Below are positions 26,735 through 32,961 of a stretch of DNA of 33,131 nt, piece by piece (the first letter of the stretch is position 1; each line of letters starts with the position of its first letter). A program made the position numbers and the translations under genes. A model generated the notes under the pieces. That model saw only the letters and a program-made list of their open reading frames with translations, searched no databases and was not told the origin of the DNA. The DNA is from a virus, in the IMG/VR virus record IMGVR_UViG_3300007523_000043, positions 1-33,131 of that record; one strand, written 5' to 3'.

Positions 26735-26922
26735 TAATATACTATCTTTTCAGTTATAAGTTCCTTATCTGTACAAGGAAATGATTGTCCCGGGCCCCAT
26801 GTAACTTCATACACTATTGTATTTGAAGTAAAATAGTAACACCAATCTAGTACAATACCTTGTTCTCCCCCTGGTAGATTATAGTATACTTTATCTCCTA
26901 CGTTATATTTATTTTTAATCAT
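26734..26922 (-). CDS. Small SH3-like protein
   Basis: A 62-aa protein beginning M-I-K-N-K-Y-N-V-G-D-K-V-Y-Y, with a G-x-Q-G-I-V turn, and rich in beta-forming residues. The pattern is that of a small SH3/KOW-type barrel found in many short phage and Bacteroidetes proteins. It abuts the GroEL stop with no gap. Function unknown. Confidence 0.6.
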   Translation of the reverse strand: MIKNKYNVGDKVYYNLPGGEQGIVLDWCYYFTSNTIVYEVTWGPGQSFPCTDKELITEKIVY

Positions 26923-28527
26923 TTAACTAAAATTAGATGAATTATCTTTACTACCTCTTTGCAACTGGGCCAGATCATTTTCATTCAAATGGTTCACTAT
27001 TGCACACTCTGTAGTCATTAGAAGACCCGCTATAGAACAAGCTGCTTCTAGTGCCACTCTTGTCACCTTCATTGGGTCTATGATACCTGAATCTAAAAGA
27101 TTACAGTGTTCCCCCTTTCTGGCGTCAAACCCTTGCTCTAGTTTAAATACTGAGGGGTCATAACCACCATTCAAAAGAATGTTATTAAATGGGGCTGCAC
27201 AAGCTCTGTACAAAATACTACCCCCTGGAGTTTTTGGTATAAACTCTCTTATTACCATAAGTGTATGACCACCACCAGGGACTATACCCTCCTCTAGTGC
27301 AGCTTTAGTTGCCTGGAGAGCGTCATCGACACGATCCTTTTTTTCTTTTAGGGCAACTGTTGTAAAAGCACCTATATAAACTCTGGCAACCTTACCCTCA
27401 AGTACGGCTATCCTATCTGCATATCTTTTTTGCCCCCACTTATCTTTACCCATAGTGGTAATATTCTCTTTAATGATATCAATTCTCTGTTTAAGAGCTT
27501 CTTTATCACCACCGCCACCTATAATAGTAGTCTTATCCCTAGTTACAATCACTCGTGTGGCTGTACCTACGTAAGTATTTTTGAGTTTGTTAATAGGAGT
27601 CCCCTCTTTAGCACTCATTACATGAGCCCCAGTTATTACAGCCAAGTCTTTAAGTATCTCTTGCCTAAGGGTAGCAACTGATGGGGCTCTTACACAAACA
27701 ATCCTAAGACTATTCCTCAGTCTATTATCTAATAGAGTGTGCAAACCTGCATAATCAAACTCTTCTGCTATAAAAAGAACTGGTCGACCTTTCTTGTGGG
27801 CCTCTTGTAGGAATGGCATAATACCCTGTACTTGTTCTAAAGTCTCAAATTTATCAGAAGTAATTAGAACATAAGCATCTTCAAAATTAACTACACCTTT
27901 ACCCTCATCTTCTGCAAAGTATTGAGATACGTACCCCTGCTCTATACTAGTACCCTCTGTTATTTCATACCAAGACCTTTCAGTAGAAGAATCCTCTACC
28001 GTAATAGAACCATCCTTACCAACTTCGTGGTACACATTAGATATTAAAGAGGCCACTTCTTTATCCCCATTAGAAGATATAAGAGCTACAGAATAGAGAT
28101 CTTCTTTATTCTTTATAGGAGTTGCTATCTCTAACAACTTCTCTTTCATAATATCTTTTGCAAGCAGAATCTCTTCATACAGCTGGATAGTATTAGTATC
28201 ATCCCTATCCCTTAAGGACATAGACTCCTTAAGTATAGCTTGGGCTAGTACTATAGCCGTTGTAGTACCATCCCCAGATTGATCTAGGGCTTTAGTAGCT
28301 ACATCTTGTAGCATAGAGACACCCATGTTCTCAAAACGATCCTCAAGAGTTATACTCCTAGCCACCGTAACTCCATCTTTTGTAATATGGGGAGTTATAT
28401 AGTTTTTATCTATTATAACATTCCTACCTTTAGGACCAAGGGTAGACTTAACTGCATCTGCAACTATATCTACACCCTTCTGAAGCCTATCCCTTACATC
28501 TTTGCCAAAATGTACTTCTCTTATCAT
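26923..28527 (-). CDS. groL: GroEL-type chaperonin (60-kDa class)
   Basis: A 534-aa group I chaperonin that aligns by eye with E. coli GroEL over the whole length. The nucleotide site is intact: L-G-P-K-G-R-N (30-36), K-D-G at 50-52, G-D-G-T-T-T at 85-90, the hydrolytic Asp at 402 in V-D-D-A-L-Q-A-T, and V-P-G-G-G at 416-420. T-T-E-C near the end also matches. Differences: the bacterial A-P-G-F-G-D-R-R segment of the apical domain reads A-P-S-V-A-T-L-R (281-288), and the Gly-Gly-Met tail is replaced by a polar end. It would fold phage (and perhaps host) proteins with the GroES-like partner encoded just upstream through an ATGA overlap. Rare among phages. Confidence 0.95.
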   Translation of the reverse strand: MIREVHFGKDVRDRLQKGVDIVADAVKSTLGPKGRNVIIDKNYITPHITKDGVTVARSITLEDRFENMGVSMLQDVATKALDQSGDGTTTAIVLAQAILKESMSLRDRDDTNTIQLYEEILLAKDIMKEKLLEIATPIKNKEDLYSVALISSNGDKEVASLISNVYHEVGKDGSITVEDSSTERSWYEITEGTSIEQGYVSQYFAEDEGKGVVNFEDAYVLITSDKFETLEQVQGIMPFLQEAHKKGRPVLFIAEEFDYAGLHTLLDNRLRNSLRIVCVRAPSVATLRQEILKDLAVITGAHVMSAKEGTPINKLKNTYVGTATRVIVTRDKTTIIGGGGDKEALKQRIDIIKENITTMGKDKWGQKRYADRIAVLEGKVARVYIGAFTTVALKEKKDRVDDALQATKAALEEGIVPGGGHTLMVIREFIPKTPGGSILYRACAAPFNNILLNGGYDPSVFKLEQGFDARKGEHCNLLDSGIIDPMKVTRVALEAACSIAGLLMTTECAIVNHLNENDLAQLQRGSKDNSSNFS

Positions 28528-28910
28528 AGAGGGGGGTTTTTAACTATAGCTAGCAATTGATGCTCCTCTAGTACATGATAAAAACAGTCGTCTATCATAA
28601 GTGGTTTTGTAGGTGGCATATACACCCCATTTTCATGGAACTGAAACCTAGGTATTACGTAGTCTCCCTTTTTAACTTTCAAGCAATTTTCTGCCGCAGC
28701 TAGTATTTTAATATACTTCCTCCCACCCCTATGCTCATTTTCCAATGACTCCATTTCTAGAGTGGTATCTTCCTCCTCTTTCTTAGGTTCTATGTAGAAT
28801 ATCACTGAGCTTGTTATAGGTTCTAAACCTATTTTGTCGAGGAGTGCTTCTGCTTCCTCCTCTGTGTAATGTTTTACTTCCTGTTCTCCGAACTTTAAAT
28901 CTTTATCCAC
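28524..28910 (-). CDS. GroES-like co-chaperonin
   Basis: A 128-aa protein joined to groEL by an ATGA overlap. Residues about 33-128 fit the GroES barrel: a first strand S-S-V-I-F-Y-I-E-P, a long charged loop where GroES has its mobile loop, then Y-I-K-I-L-A-A-A, V-K-K-G-D-Y-V-I, and a final strand H-Q-L-L-A-I-V. About 30 extra helical residues precede the barrel, and the mobile loop is more acidic than in bacteria. It should be the lid of the phage chaperonin. The start is GTG, overlapping the stop of the upstream gene; no ATG is available nearby. The pairing with groEL supports the call, since sequence similarity alone is weak. Confidence 0.75.
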   Translation of the reverse strand: MDKDLKFGEQEVKHYTEEEAEALLDKIGLEPITSSVIFYIEPKKEEEDTTLEMESLENEHRGGRKYIKILAAAENCLKVKKGDYVIPRFQFHENGVYMPPTKPLMIDDCFYHVLEEHQLLAIVKNPPL

Positions 28911-29293
28911 TATTTTATTTTTTTTAATTCTTCCTTCTTTCTTTCAATAAGAATCTTCTCAAAGTCTTCTATAAGACTCATATGATCTTTTTTCTTACTT
29001 TCATCCTGCACTTTCTTAGGTCTCCTATAGGTTACCCCTTTGGATTTACCCTTATAAATAATGTTAGATTTACCATCCCTCAGTATCTTACCATCTTCAT
29101 CAATCGAAGGGATCAAGAAACTTGATATGTGGATAAAGTCCTTCTTCTTTGCCCTCATCTCGTTTAATTTCCTCCGTAGGATGTACTGCTCCCTGGTCTC
29201 TTTCTCTAACCTCTGATTCAGTATTGAATCGTATATCTCCAGATCTTTGCCGTCCTTCTGTAGGATTGTTAGTATTTTGTATTCTCCACTCAT
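28910..29293 (-). CDS. Lys/Arg-rich protein, possibly the second half of the upstream IHF-like gene
   Basis: A 127-aa basic, charged protein. Codons are of the type used in neighbouring genes (ATA, CTA, AGG, AAA), so the frame appears to be real. Its ATG lies within the end of an A7 run and an in-frame TAA lies three codons before it. Its first 65 codons overlap the upstream IHF-like frame, whose own continuation there looks like a shadow (CGG/CGA codons, Arg-rich). Either it is a separate gene with a 194-nt overlap, or one gene is split by a frameshift at the A7 run. The protein has no recognised domain; the C-terminal third is a Lys/Glu-rich helix. Confidence 0.6.
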   Translation of the reverse strand: MSGEYKILTILQKDGKDLEIYDSILNQRLEKETREQYILRRKLNEMRAKKKDFIHISSFLIPSIDEDGKILRDGKSNIIYKGKSKGVTYRRPKKVQDESKKKDHMSLIEDFEKILIERKKEELKKIK

Positions 29294-29504
29294 CTTTTTT
29301 TAGTTTGGGTTTAAACTTTAATGTGAATTTACCCAGACTGGGTATTAAAAAAGTCTTGTAGTCCCATATATTTTCTTGTGCTACTATATCCTCCTTTATC
29401 ATCTTATAGTAGTTTTCTACTATTGTGTACACAACACTTTTAGGTTGGATCTTTTCTATGGATATCTTGTTAGCTATGTTTCTTATTGTCTGGTCCTTCC
29501 TCAT
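29100..29504 (-). CDS. HU/IHF-like protein (frame possibly broken at the C-terminus)
   Basis: A 134-aa open frame. Residues about 13-70 match an HU/IHF domain: a helix-turn-helix (I-Q-P-K-S-V-V-Y-T-I-V-E-N-Y-Y), then F-L-I-P-S-L-G-K-F-T-L-K-F-K-P-K, the strand entry with conserved Pro and Gly. Such proteins are recurrent in crAss-like genomes and bind or bend DNA. After K-L-K-K (about residue 72) the frame overlaps the next ORF for 194 nt, and its product becomes Arg-rich and unlike neighbouring proteins. The real product may therefore continue into the other frame. It overlaps the upstream gene by 35 nt and starts with ATG. Confidence 0.65.
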   Translation of the reverse strand: MRKDQTIRNIANKISIEKIQPKSVVYTIVENYYKMIKEDIVAQENIWDYKTFLIPSLGKFTLKFKPKLKKDEWRIQNTNNPTEGRQRSGDIRFNTESEVRERDQGAVHPTEEIKRDEGKEEGLYPHIKFLDPFD

Positions 29505-29856
29505 TTATTGTAAACTTAAAAGTAAGTGTAGTATCTTTACTGTTACCTATAAGATACGGGTGTACTATTCTATTGTCTACTATAACCCCCCTCTTTCTCA
29601 AGGATGTAAGTATATTAGCGTGAGAGTTAAAAGAAATGTCTCCTAAGGACTCTCTCACCCTCATCTTAGCATCGTAATCCATAGATAACCTCCAAGCTAT
29701 ATCCTCCTTACCAATTGCTTCGTAGTTGATCCAGTATTCCTCAGCTATTAGTGCTAAGGCCCTTCTTTCTAAAGGGGGTAAATTAAAAAAAGGATTCATT
29801 AACTCGTAATACCTCAAGAAGTATCCCTTCTTATCTGTTTTTATATTAATAGTCAT
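29470..29856 (-). CDS. Winged-helix-like protein
   Basis: A 128-aa protein, mainly helical, with L-P-P-L-E-R-R-A-L-A-L-I-A near residue 27, then a helix-rich core, H-A-N-I-L-T-S-L-R-K-R-G-V-I-V-D-N-R-I-V (about 80-100) and a beta-rich end. The last segment reads like the recognition helix plus wing of a winged helix, as in replication-initiation and Rep-like proteins. In crAss-like phages such small proteins lie at the head of the late block. It may be a DNA-binding late regulator; this is inference. It overlaps the neighbouring genes by 11 and 35 nt. Confidence 0.6.
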   Translation of the reverse strand: MTINIKTDKKGYFLRYYELMNPFFNLPPLERRALALIAEEYWINYEAIGKEDIAWRLSMDYDAKMRVRESLGDISFNSHANILTSLRKRGVIVDNRIVHPYLIGNSKDTTLTFKFTINEEGPDNKKHS

Positions 29857-30172
29857 CTTCTTCGTAATCGAATTCCCTTATTATCTCTACAGAGGAAAAA
29901 CCATTATGAAGTAGCACTTCTAAACCAGAGGGTGTTAGGGCCACTACAGTCCTATTTCTCACCCCAAACCCAATTTCCTCTAGTTTTTCTGGTGTATCAA
30001 ATATAGAGGCCACATCTGCCATATCAAACATATCTCCGTTAGTACAGACGTGTATTTCATAGTGCCCATTAGAGTGAAAGTCTTTTACTAAGTCTGATAC
30101 CCCCTCGAAAAAAGAGTCTTCATACACTTCATCATCGTTCACCTCATCATCATAGTCGTCATAGTCAATCAT
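29846..30172 (-). CDS. Acidic protein, unknown
   Basis: A 108-aa protein from the ATG at 30172, which overlaps the stop of the zinc-ribbon gene by 8 nt. An alternative upstream TTG at 30211 would lie inside that gene and is unlikely. Both ends are strongly acidic (D-Y-D-D-Y-D-D-E and E-E-D-D-Y); the centre has a compact alpha/beta pattern (residues ~35-95). Function unknown; acidic phage proteins of this sort can mimic DNA or interact with basic partners, but nothing here proves that. Confidence 0.6.
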   Translation of the reverse strand: MIDYDDYDDEVNDDEVYEDSFFEGVSDLVKDFHSNGHYEIHVCTNGDMFDMADVASIFDTPEKLEEIGFGVRNRTVVALTPSGLEVLLHNGFSSVEIIREFDYEEDDY

Positions 30173-30287
30173 CTTTTTTATTTTCACTTTCAAGCTCCCA
30201 CCTCCAGCCAAAAGTACATTCTATGCACTTTCCTGATAGGTACGTAAACCTTTGTTCCTCACATATTATACATTTACTTGTATCCAC
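30165..30287 (-). CDS. 40-aa zinc-ribbon protein
   Basis: A short frame starting at GTG (30287) and ending in TGA (30167-30165) encodes a 40-aa protein with C-I-I-C, an 11-residue spacer and C-I-E-C, a CxxC...CxxC zinc-ribbon arrangement, followed by an aromatic F-G-W-R-W segment and a charged tail. The four cysteines, the 8-nt overlap with the next ATG, and the promoter right upstream support a real gene. The GTG lies only 4 nt after the -7 box, so either the mRNA is leaderless or nearly so, or the actual start is another non-ATG codon. Function unknown; small zinc ribbons often bind RNA polymerase or nucleic acid. Confidence 0.6.
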   Translation of the reverse strand: MDTSKCIICEEQRFTYLSGKCIECTFGWRWELESENKKDD

Positions 30288-30291
30288 TGTA

Positions 30292-30323
30292 CAAAGGTAA
30301 GTAAAATTTTTGTAATAACCAAA
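30292..30323 (-). promoter_or_regulatory. Bacteroidetes-type promoter at the head of the packaging operon
   Basis: TTTG (30323-30320), a 20-nt spacer and TACCTTTG (30299-30292) on the minus strand match both the -33 and -7 boxes of Bacteroidetes vegetative promoters. It lies in the 37-nt gap behind the glycosidase-like gene. Confidence 0.75.
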
Positions 30324-30324
30324 T

Positions 30325-31296
30325 TTAATTCACCCATATACTTCCCTCTACAAGAGCTTCTGATTTAAGACTCTTAGCAAACACCCTTTTCCTTCCGTCA
30401 GAAAGGTCATACAACCCGTACGAATAGATACCTGAGATCCAAGCTGGAAATAGGTAGTGCACGTAAACTACCCTCACTACAGGGTCTCCTGGCTCTTCAC
30501 CATTAATATATAATCCGTTTATCCACTCTCCTAGAGGAGTAAGAGCACCGTTAAAAACTAACCCTATATTAGAAGTTAGGTTTTCCATAAGCTGTAGACC
30601 AAACTCATCTATAGACCTCATCTTAGCTCTAATCTTAGTCCACAAGCCAACTGTAATAGTGTAAACATCCGTAGAAGCTGTGATAGTAGAGGATGCTACC
30701 CCAGACTCTATAATAACTACCCCGTTAGGCCAAGTTGCTACAGTATCAAAGTAGGACAAATCTATTTCAACCTTACCATAGTTTTGATATATGTGCATGT
30801 CTAACCTATCAGTAGGCCCCATAAGGCTTATAAGCTTAGAGTTCCAACCCTCTCTAAATAGTTTGAACCTAACTCCTTGTTGGTTAGAGGGAAACTCACC
30901 AGAATATATCTTAGAGTAGGGCAGCACTGCTGAGTACAGTTGTGCTTTATTAAAATAAATCTCAGCTTCAGACTCCCCAAAAGCAAATGCAGCATTTTGC
31001 CAAACCCCATCTAGAGAAGAGTCTTGGCTTTCTTCATTACCAAGTCGAACACTGTTTATAGTGATACCCTTTGAAATATATCTATTCACCTCGGCCAATT
31101 CTTGTGCAGGGGTTCTTTTTAAACAAACAGAGTAGACTACTTCCTTCCCAGAAGCAGCCAATGCGTTTAATTGTGCGTCTGTAGCAAAGTTGTTAGGATC
31201 CTCAGACCAAGTTCCTCCATTACAAACCTTAGTAACTTTCGATAGGTTCCATGTACCTATATTCACCCCAGAACGGAGTGGTGCATTTATTATCAT
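30325..31296 (-). CDS. Clan-A glycosidase-like TIM-barrel protein
   Basis: A 323-aa protein without signal peptide. It has the order of motifs of retaining glycosidases of the clan GH-A type: a strand V-V-Y-S-V (53-57), R-L-G-N-E88 (Asn-Glu as acid/base), M-H168-I-Y-Q, V-V-I-I-E197-S-G (candidate nucleophile on strand 7), and a late I-G-L-V-F-N-G strand. A beta-rich C-terminal domain follows (about 265-323). If active it would split a glycan, for example of the host capsule or wall, as a virion part or during lysis. Its place at the head of the late block, away from fibres, is unusual. It starts at an ATG directly behind the stop of the 53-aa gene. The fold is inferred; an inactive, binding-only role is possible. 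Confidence 0.6.
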   Translation of the reverse strand: MIINAPLRSGVNIGTWNLSKVTKVCNGGTWSEDPNNFATDAQLNALAASGKEVVYSVCLKRTPAQELAEVNRYISKGITINSVRLGNEESQDSSLDGVWQNAAFAFGESEAEIYFNKAQLYSAVLPYSKIYSGEFPSNQQGVRFKLFREGWNSKLISLMGPTDRLDMHIYQNYGKVEIDLSYFDTVATWPNGVVIIESGVASSTITASTDVYTITVGLWTKIRAKMRSIDEFGLQLMENLTSNIGLVFNGALTPLGEWINGLYINGEEPGDPVVRVVYVHYLFPAWISGIYSYGLYDLSDGRKRVFAKSLKSEALVEGSIWVN

Positions 31297-31458
31297 TTAA
31301 TTTTCGTTATACCATTTATCATTAAAAGTGGACACACCCTCAAGGTACTCCACCTCATACTCCCACACATTATTTCCCAGCAATACTGGGTCGCCCAGTA
31401 TCCTAAACCTACTAGGGTTTGGTGTATAGTTTCCACTATATCTTAGTTTAAACCTCAT
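31297..31458 (-). CDS. 53-aa protein
   Basis: An ATG-to-TAA frame of 53 codons. It overlaps the stop of the 21-aa frame (ATGA), and its TAA abuts the ATG of the glycosidase-like gene. The product is beta-rich with many aromatic residues (R-F-K-L-R-Y, N-V-W-E-Y-E-V-E-Y, D-K-W-Y) and looks like a small beta-sandwich or a fibre accessory piece. Unknown function. Confidence 0.65.
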   Translation of the reverse strand: MRFKLRYSGNYTPNPSRFRILGDPVLLGNNVWEYEVEYLEGVSTFNDKWYNEN

Positions 31459-31520
31459 ATATCCTCAGGGATATCTTGACTATCGTCTATATCATCCCAC
31501 TCAAAGTCTTTATCTTTCAT
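31455..31520 (-). CDS. 21-aa acidic leader peptide or minigene
   Basis: A 21-codon frame (M-K-D-K-D-F-E-W-D-D...) ending in TGA and overlapping the next ATG. It is the first frame of the minus-strand block. Very short and acidic; it could be a leader peptide that couples translation of the 53-aa protein, or a small protein. The exact overlap is the only support. Confidence 0.4.
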   Translation of the reverse strand: MKDKDFEWDDIDDSQDIPEDI

Positions 31521-32010
31521 TTTTGTTATTAACTGAACATAAAAAATCCTTTACAACACAGTATTTTTTTTTTTGTGTCGTTATTGTTTGTTTAACAGCG
31601 ATTTTCCAGTAGGCAGTGATTCTCTAGCTCGGGATGATTTCTTTGGTGTTACTTCACCAGACTACTTCTGTCTAATCCATCCACGCACCTACCTTTATAT
31701 CAGTGTCGTTTTTGTTCTGCCAAGGTAACTTTTTTCACCATCCTATCTACTTAAAGATGAGGCTACTAATAAAACTCGGTTTTTCCTGGAGCTTAATTCT
31801 CGTTAGGTTGCTATTCCCAGGGAAGCTGAACAAATGCAAAGATAGGCAATATTTTTCAGAAAACCTAATTTTTTTAACTTTTTTTATTTTTTCTGGTTTT
31901 TGTACGGTTTCAGTATCCTATAACCTATTAAGCACCCCTCCTAATTTTTAGCCTAGAATCCCCGAGGGGGTTTTCGAAGCTATTTATTAACATTTAAATC
32001 TTTATCAGAC
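31521..32010. other. 490-nt non-coding divergent region
   Basis: This gap separates the minus-strand late block from the plus-strand block. It holds the -7 box at 31844-31835 (minus), a run of eleven T at 31564-31574, long T-rich tracts at about 31868-31900, and a short C4/G5 pairing at about 31963-31973. A weak plus-strand box TACCTTTATA lies at 31690-31699. I see no tRNA, repeats or convincing gene. Such a divergence point is a natural place for control sites or a replication origin, but no origin-type repeats are visible. Confidence 0.7.
31835..31844 (-). promoter_or_regulatory. Promoter core TATCTTTGCA of the late block
   Basis: TATCTTTGCA on the minus strand is a match to TAnnTTTG. If used, the transcript would have a leader of about 310 nt before the first small gene. 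No TTTG at 20 nt upstream; instead the 27 nt upstream resemble those of the promoter at 8671. Confidence 0.6.
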
Positions 32011-32538
32011 ATGGTCACAATTGAAGGCAAATTGACAGACGGTGAAATTACCGTCATCAACAGAATAAACGATACTGAGGTGTTCAGTATCATGGTCCGC
32101 GAAGTAATAGCTCAGGAGGATTACTTCGGGGAAAAGGCATTTGTTAAAAGTGCAGCCGTTGCTTTCCTTAAGGGTACAGAGGAGCAATTGCAGGGCTACT
32201 TAGATAAGTTCAAGCTCGAACACGGCTCTACGATTAAGGGCCACATTAGGGTGCAGAGGAGCAACCAGCCCTTCCACGCAAAGGATAAGCAGGTGCAAAT
32301 AGGCACTACAGGCAAGGGCTATTTCATGAACGGCCACCCTGTCTATCGTTCTGCGGAGTTCGTTGGTAACTCGGAGGGCAGTAGCTTGCCAACTTGGGTG
32401 CCACAAACACAGTTCGGCATTAGCATAGGCATGGCTGAGCCAGTTGTTACGTTGGCAGTAGTAGCTGCTGCTGAGCCACAAGTGCTAGTTGCTTTGGTGC
32501 CAAATCCAGCATTCGAGGCAGCAGGGCCTGGGCTCTGA
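32011..32538 (+). CDS. First gene of the plus-strand block, unknown
   Basis: A 175-aa protein starting at ATG 32011 and ending in TGA. The first ~110 residues are mixed beta/alpha (M-V-T-I-E-G-K-L-T-D-G-E-I-T-V-I-N-R, then an F-L-K-G-T-E-E-Q-L helix and T-I-K-G-H-I-R-V-Q-R strand) and could be a small OB-type nucleic-acid-binding fold. The C-terminus is Ala/Val/Pro-rich and low in complexity. Codons are richer in G and C (GCT, GTT, GGC, AAG) than in the minus-strand genes, which suggests different expression timing or origin. A strong hairpin follows directly. Probably an early gene; the function is not recognised. Confidence 0.6.
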   Translation: MVTIEGKLTDGEITVINRINDTEVFSIMVREVIAQEDYFGEKAFVKSAAVAFLKGTEEQLQGYLDKFKLEHGSTIKGHIRVQRSNQPFHAKDKQVQIGTTGKGYFMNGHPVYRSAEFVGNSEGSSLPTWVPQTQFGISIGMAEPVVTLAVVAAAEPQVLVALVPNPAFEAAGPGL

Positions 32539-32554
32539 CAGTAGTAGGACGGTA

Positions 32555-32580
32555 GGACGGGGGGCTTCGGCTCTTCGTCC
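32555..32580 (+). terminator. Strong UUCG-capped hairpin
   Basis: An 11-bp stem (GGACGGGGGGC / GCTCTTCGTCC, with three G-T pairs) closes a TTCG tetraloop with the favoured C-G closing pair. It starts 17 nt after the stop of the 175-aa gene. No T-tract follows, so it may block 3' exonucleases or act as a weak terminator. A direct repeat (gtaggacg, twice) covers its 5' side. Confidence 0.6.
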
Positions 32581-32625
32581 CATTATCCTGTTATATACAG
32601 ACAGCCTTTGTCAAAATAAGTCTTC

Positions 32626-32742
32626 ATGAAACAGTTTTTAATCGAGATCGTTTGGATTATATGTGGTTTTGTTTGGGTTGTGTTTGGGTTGTTTATACTA
32701 ATACTTCCTTTCTTAATCCTCTCCAAGAGCAAAAAGAATTAA
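32626..32742 (+). CDS. 38-aa single-pass membrane protein
   Basis: ATG-to-TAA frame of 38 codons. Residues about 6-32 are almost entirely hydrophobic with two Trp and the C-terminus is basic (S-K-S-K-K-N), the layout of a small N-out or N-in anchored membrane peptide. It lies between the UUCG hairpin and a further membrane protein. The repeat tttgggttg occurs twice in the coding stretch. Function unknown; a small membrane modifier of the host is possible. Confidence 0.55.
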   Translation: MKQFLIEIVWIICGFVWVVFGLFILILPFLILSKSKKN

Positions 32743-32780
32743 ATATCCAATTAATTGGGTACCACAATAGCTTATACCTA

Positions 32781-32838
32781 TGTAACTACTAATTTATAGG
32801 CACACTAGTTACACGTTAAATTAGGTCTTCCAAACCTA
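32781..32838 (+). other. Two adjacent short hairpins in the 219-nt gap
   Basis: TGTAACTA (32781-32788) pairs with TAGTTACA (32806-32813), and TAGGT (32822-32826) pairs with ACCTA (32834-32838) around a 7-nt loop. The gap 32743-32961 holds no gene I can support. Further on, GCTTAA (32874-32879) / TTAAGC (32896-32901) followed by a CTCTTCTTTTT tract could be a weak terminator. These are small structures and may be chance. Confidence 0.3.
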
Positions 32839-32961
32839 GCCTGTATGGTAAATTGGTGTCTTAGCTTCAACCTGCTTAACGGTCAGTGAGGGTAATTAAG
32901 CCTCTTCTTTTTAAGTTAGCATCTAGTTCTTTCATTTACACTCATCCTAAACCCAACAGCC

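Noticed and set aside
30173-30211. Upstream TTG start for the acidic 108-aa protein
   Set aside because: It would lie inside the zinc-ribbon gene; the ATG at 30172 has an 8-nt stop overlap typical of this operon.
459-31520. Stop-codon recoding (TAG or TGA read as amino acid) known in some crAss-like phages
   Set aside because: All late genes are full length in the standard code and end at TAA, TAG or TGA with tight stop/start overlaps.
31703-31951. Plus-strand 82-aa hydrophobic frame in the divergent region
   Set aside because: Starts at GTG or a late ATG, covers the opposite-strand promoter core and T-rich tracts, and has no coupling to a neighbour.
32822-32838. tRNA-like anticodon arm (5-bp stem with a CTTCCAA loop, Gly UCC type)
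   Set aside because: No D arm, T arm or acceptor stem can be fitted around it.
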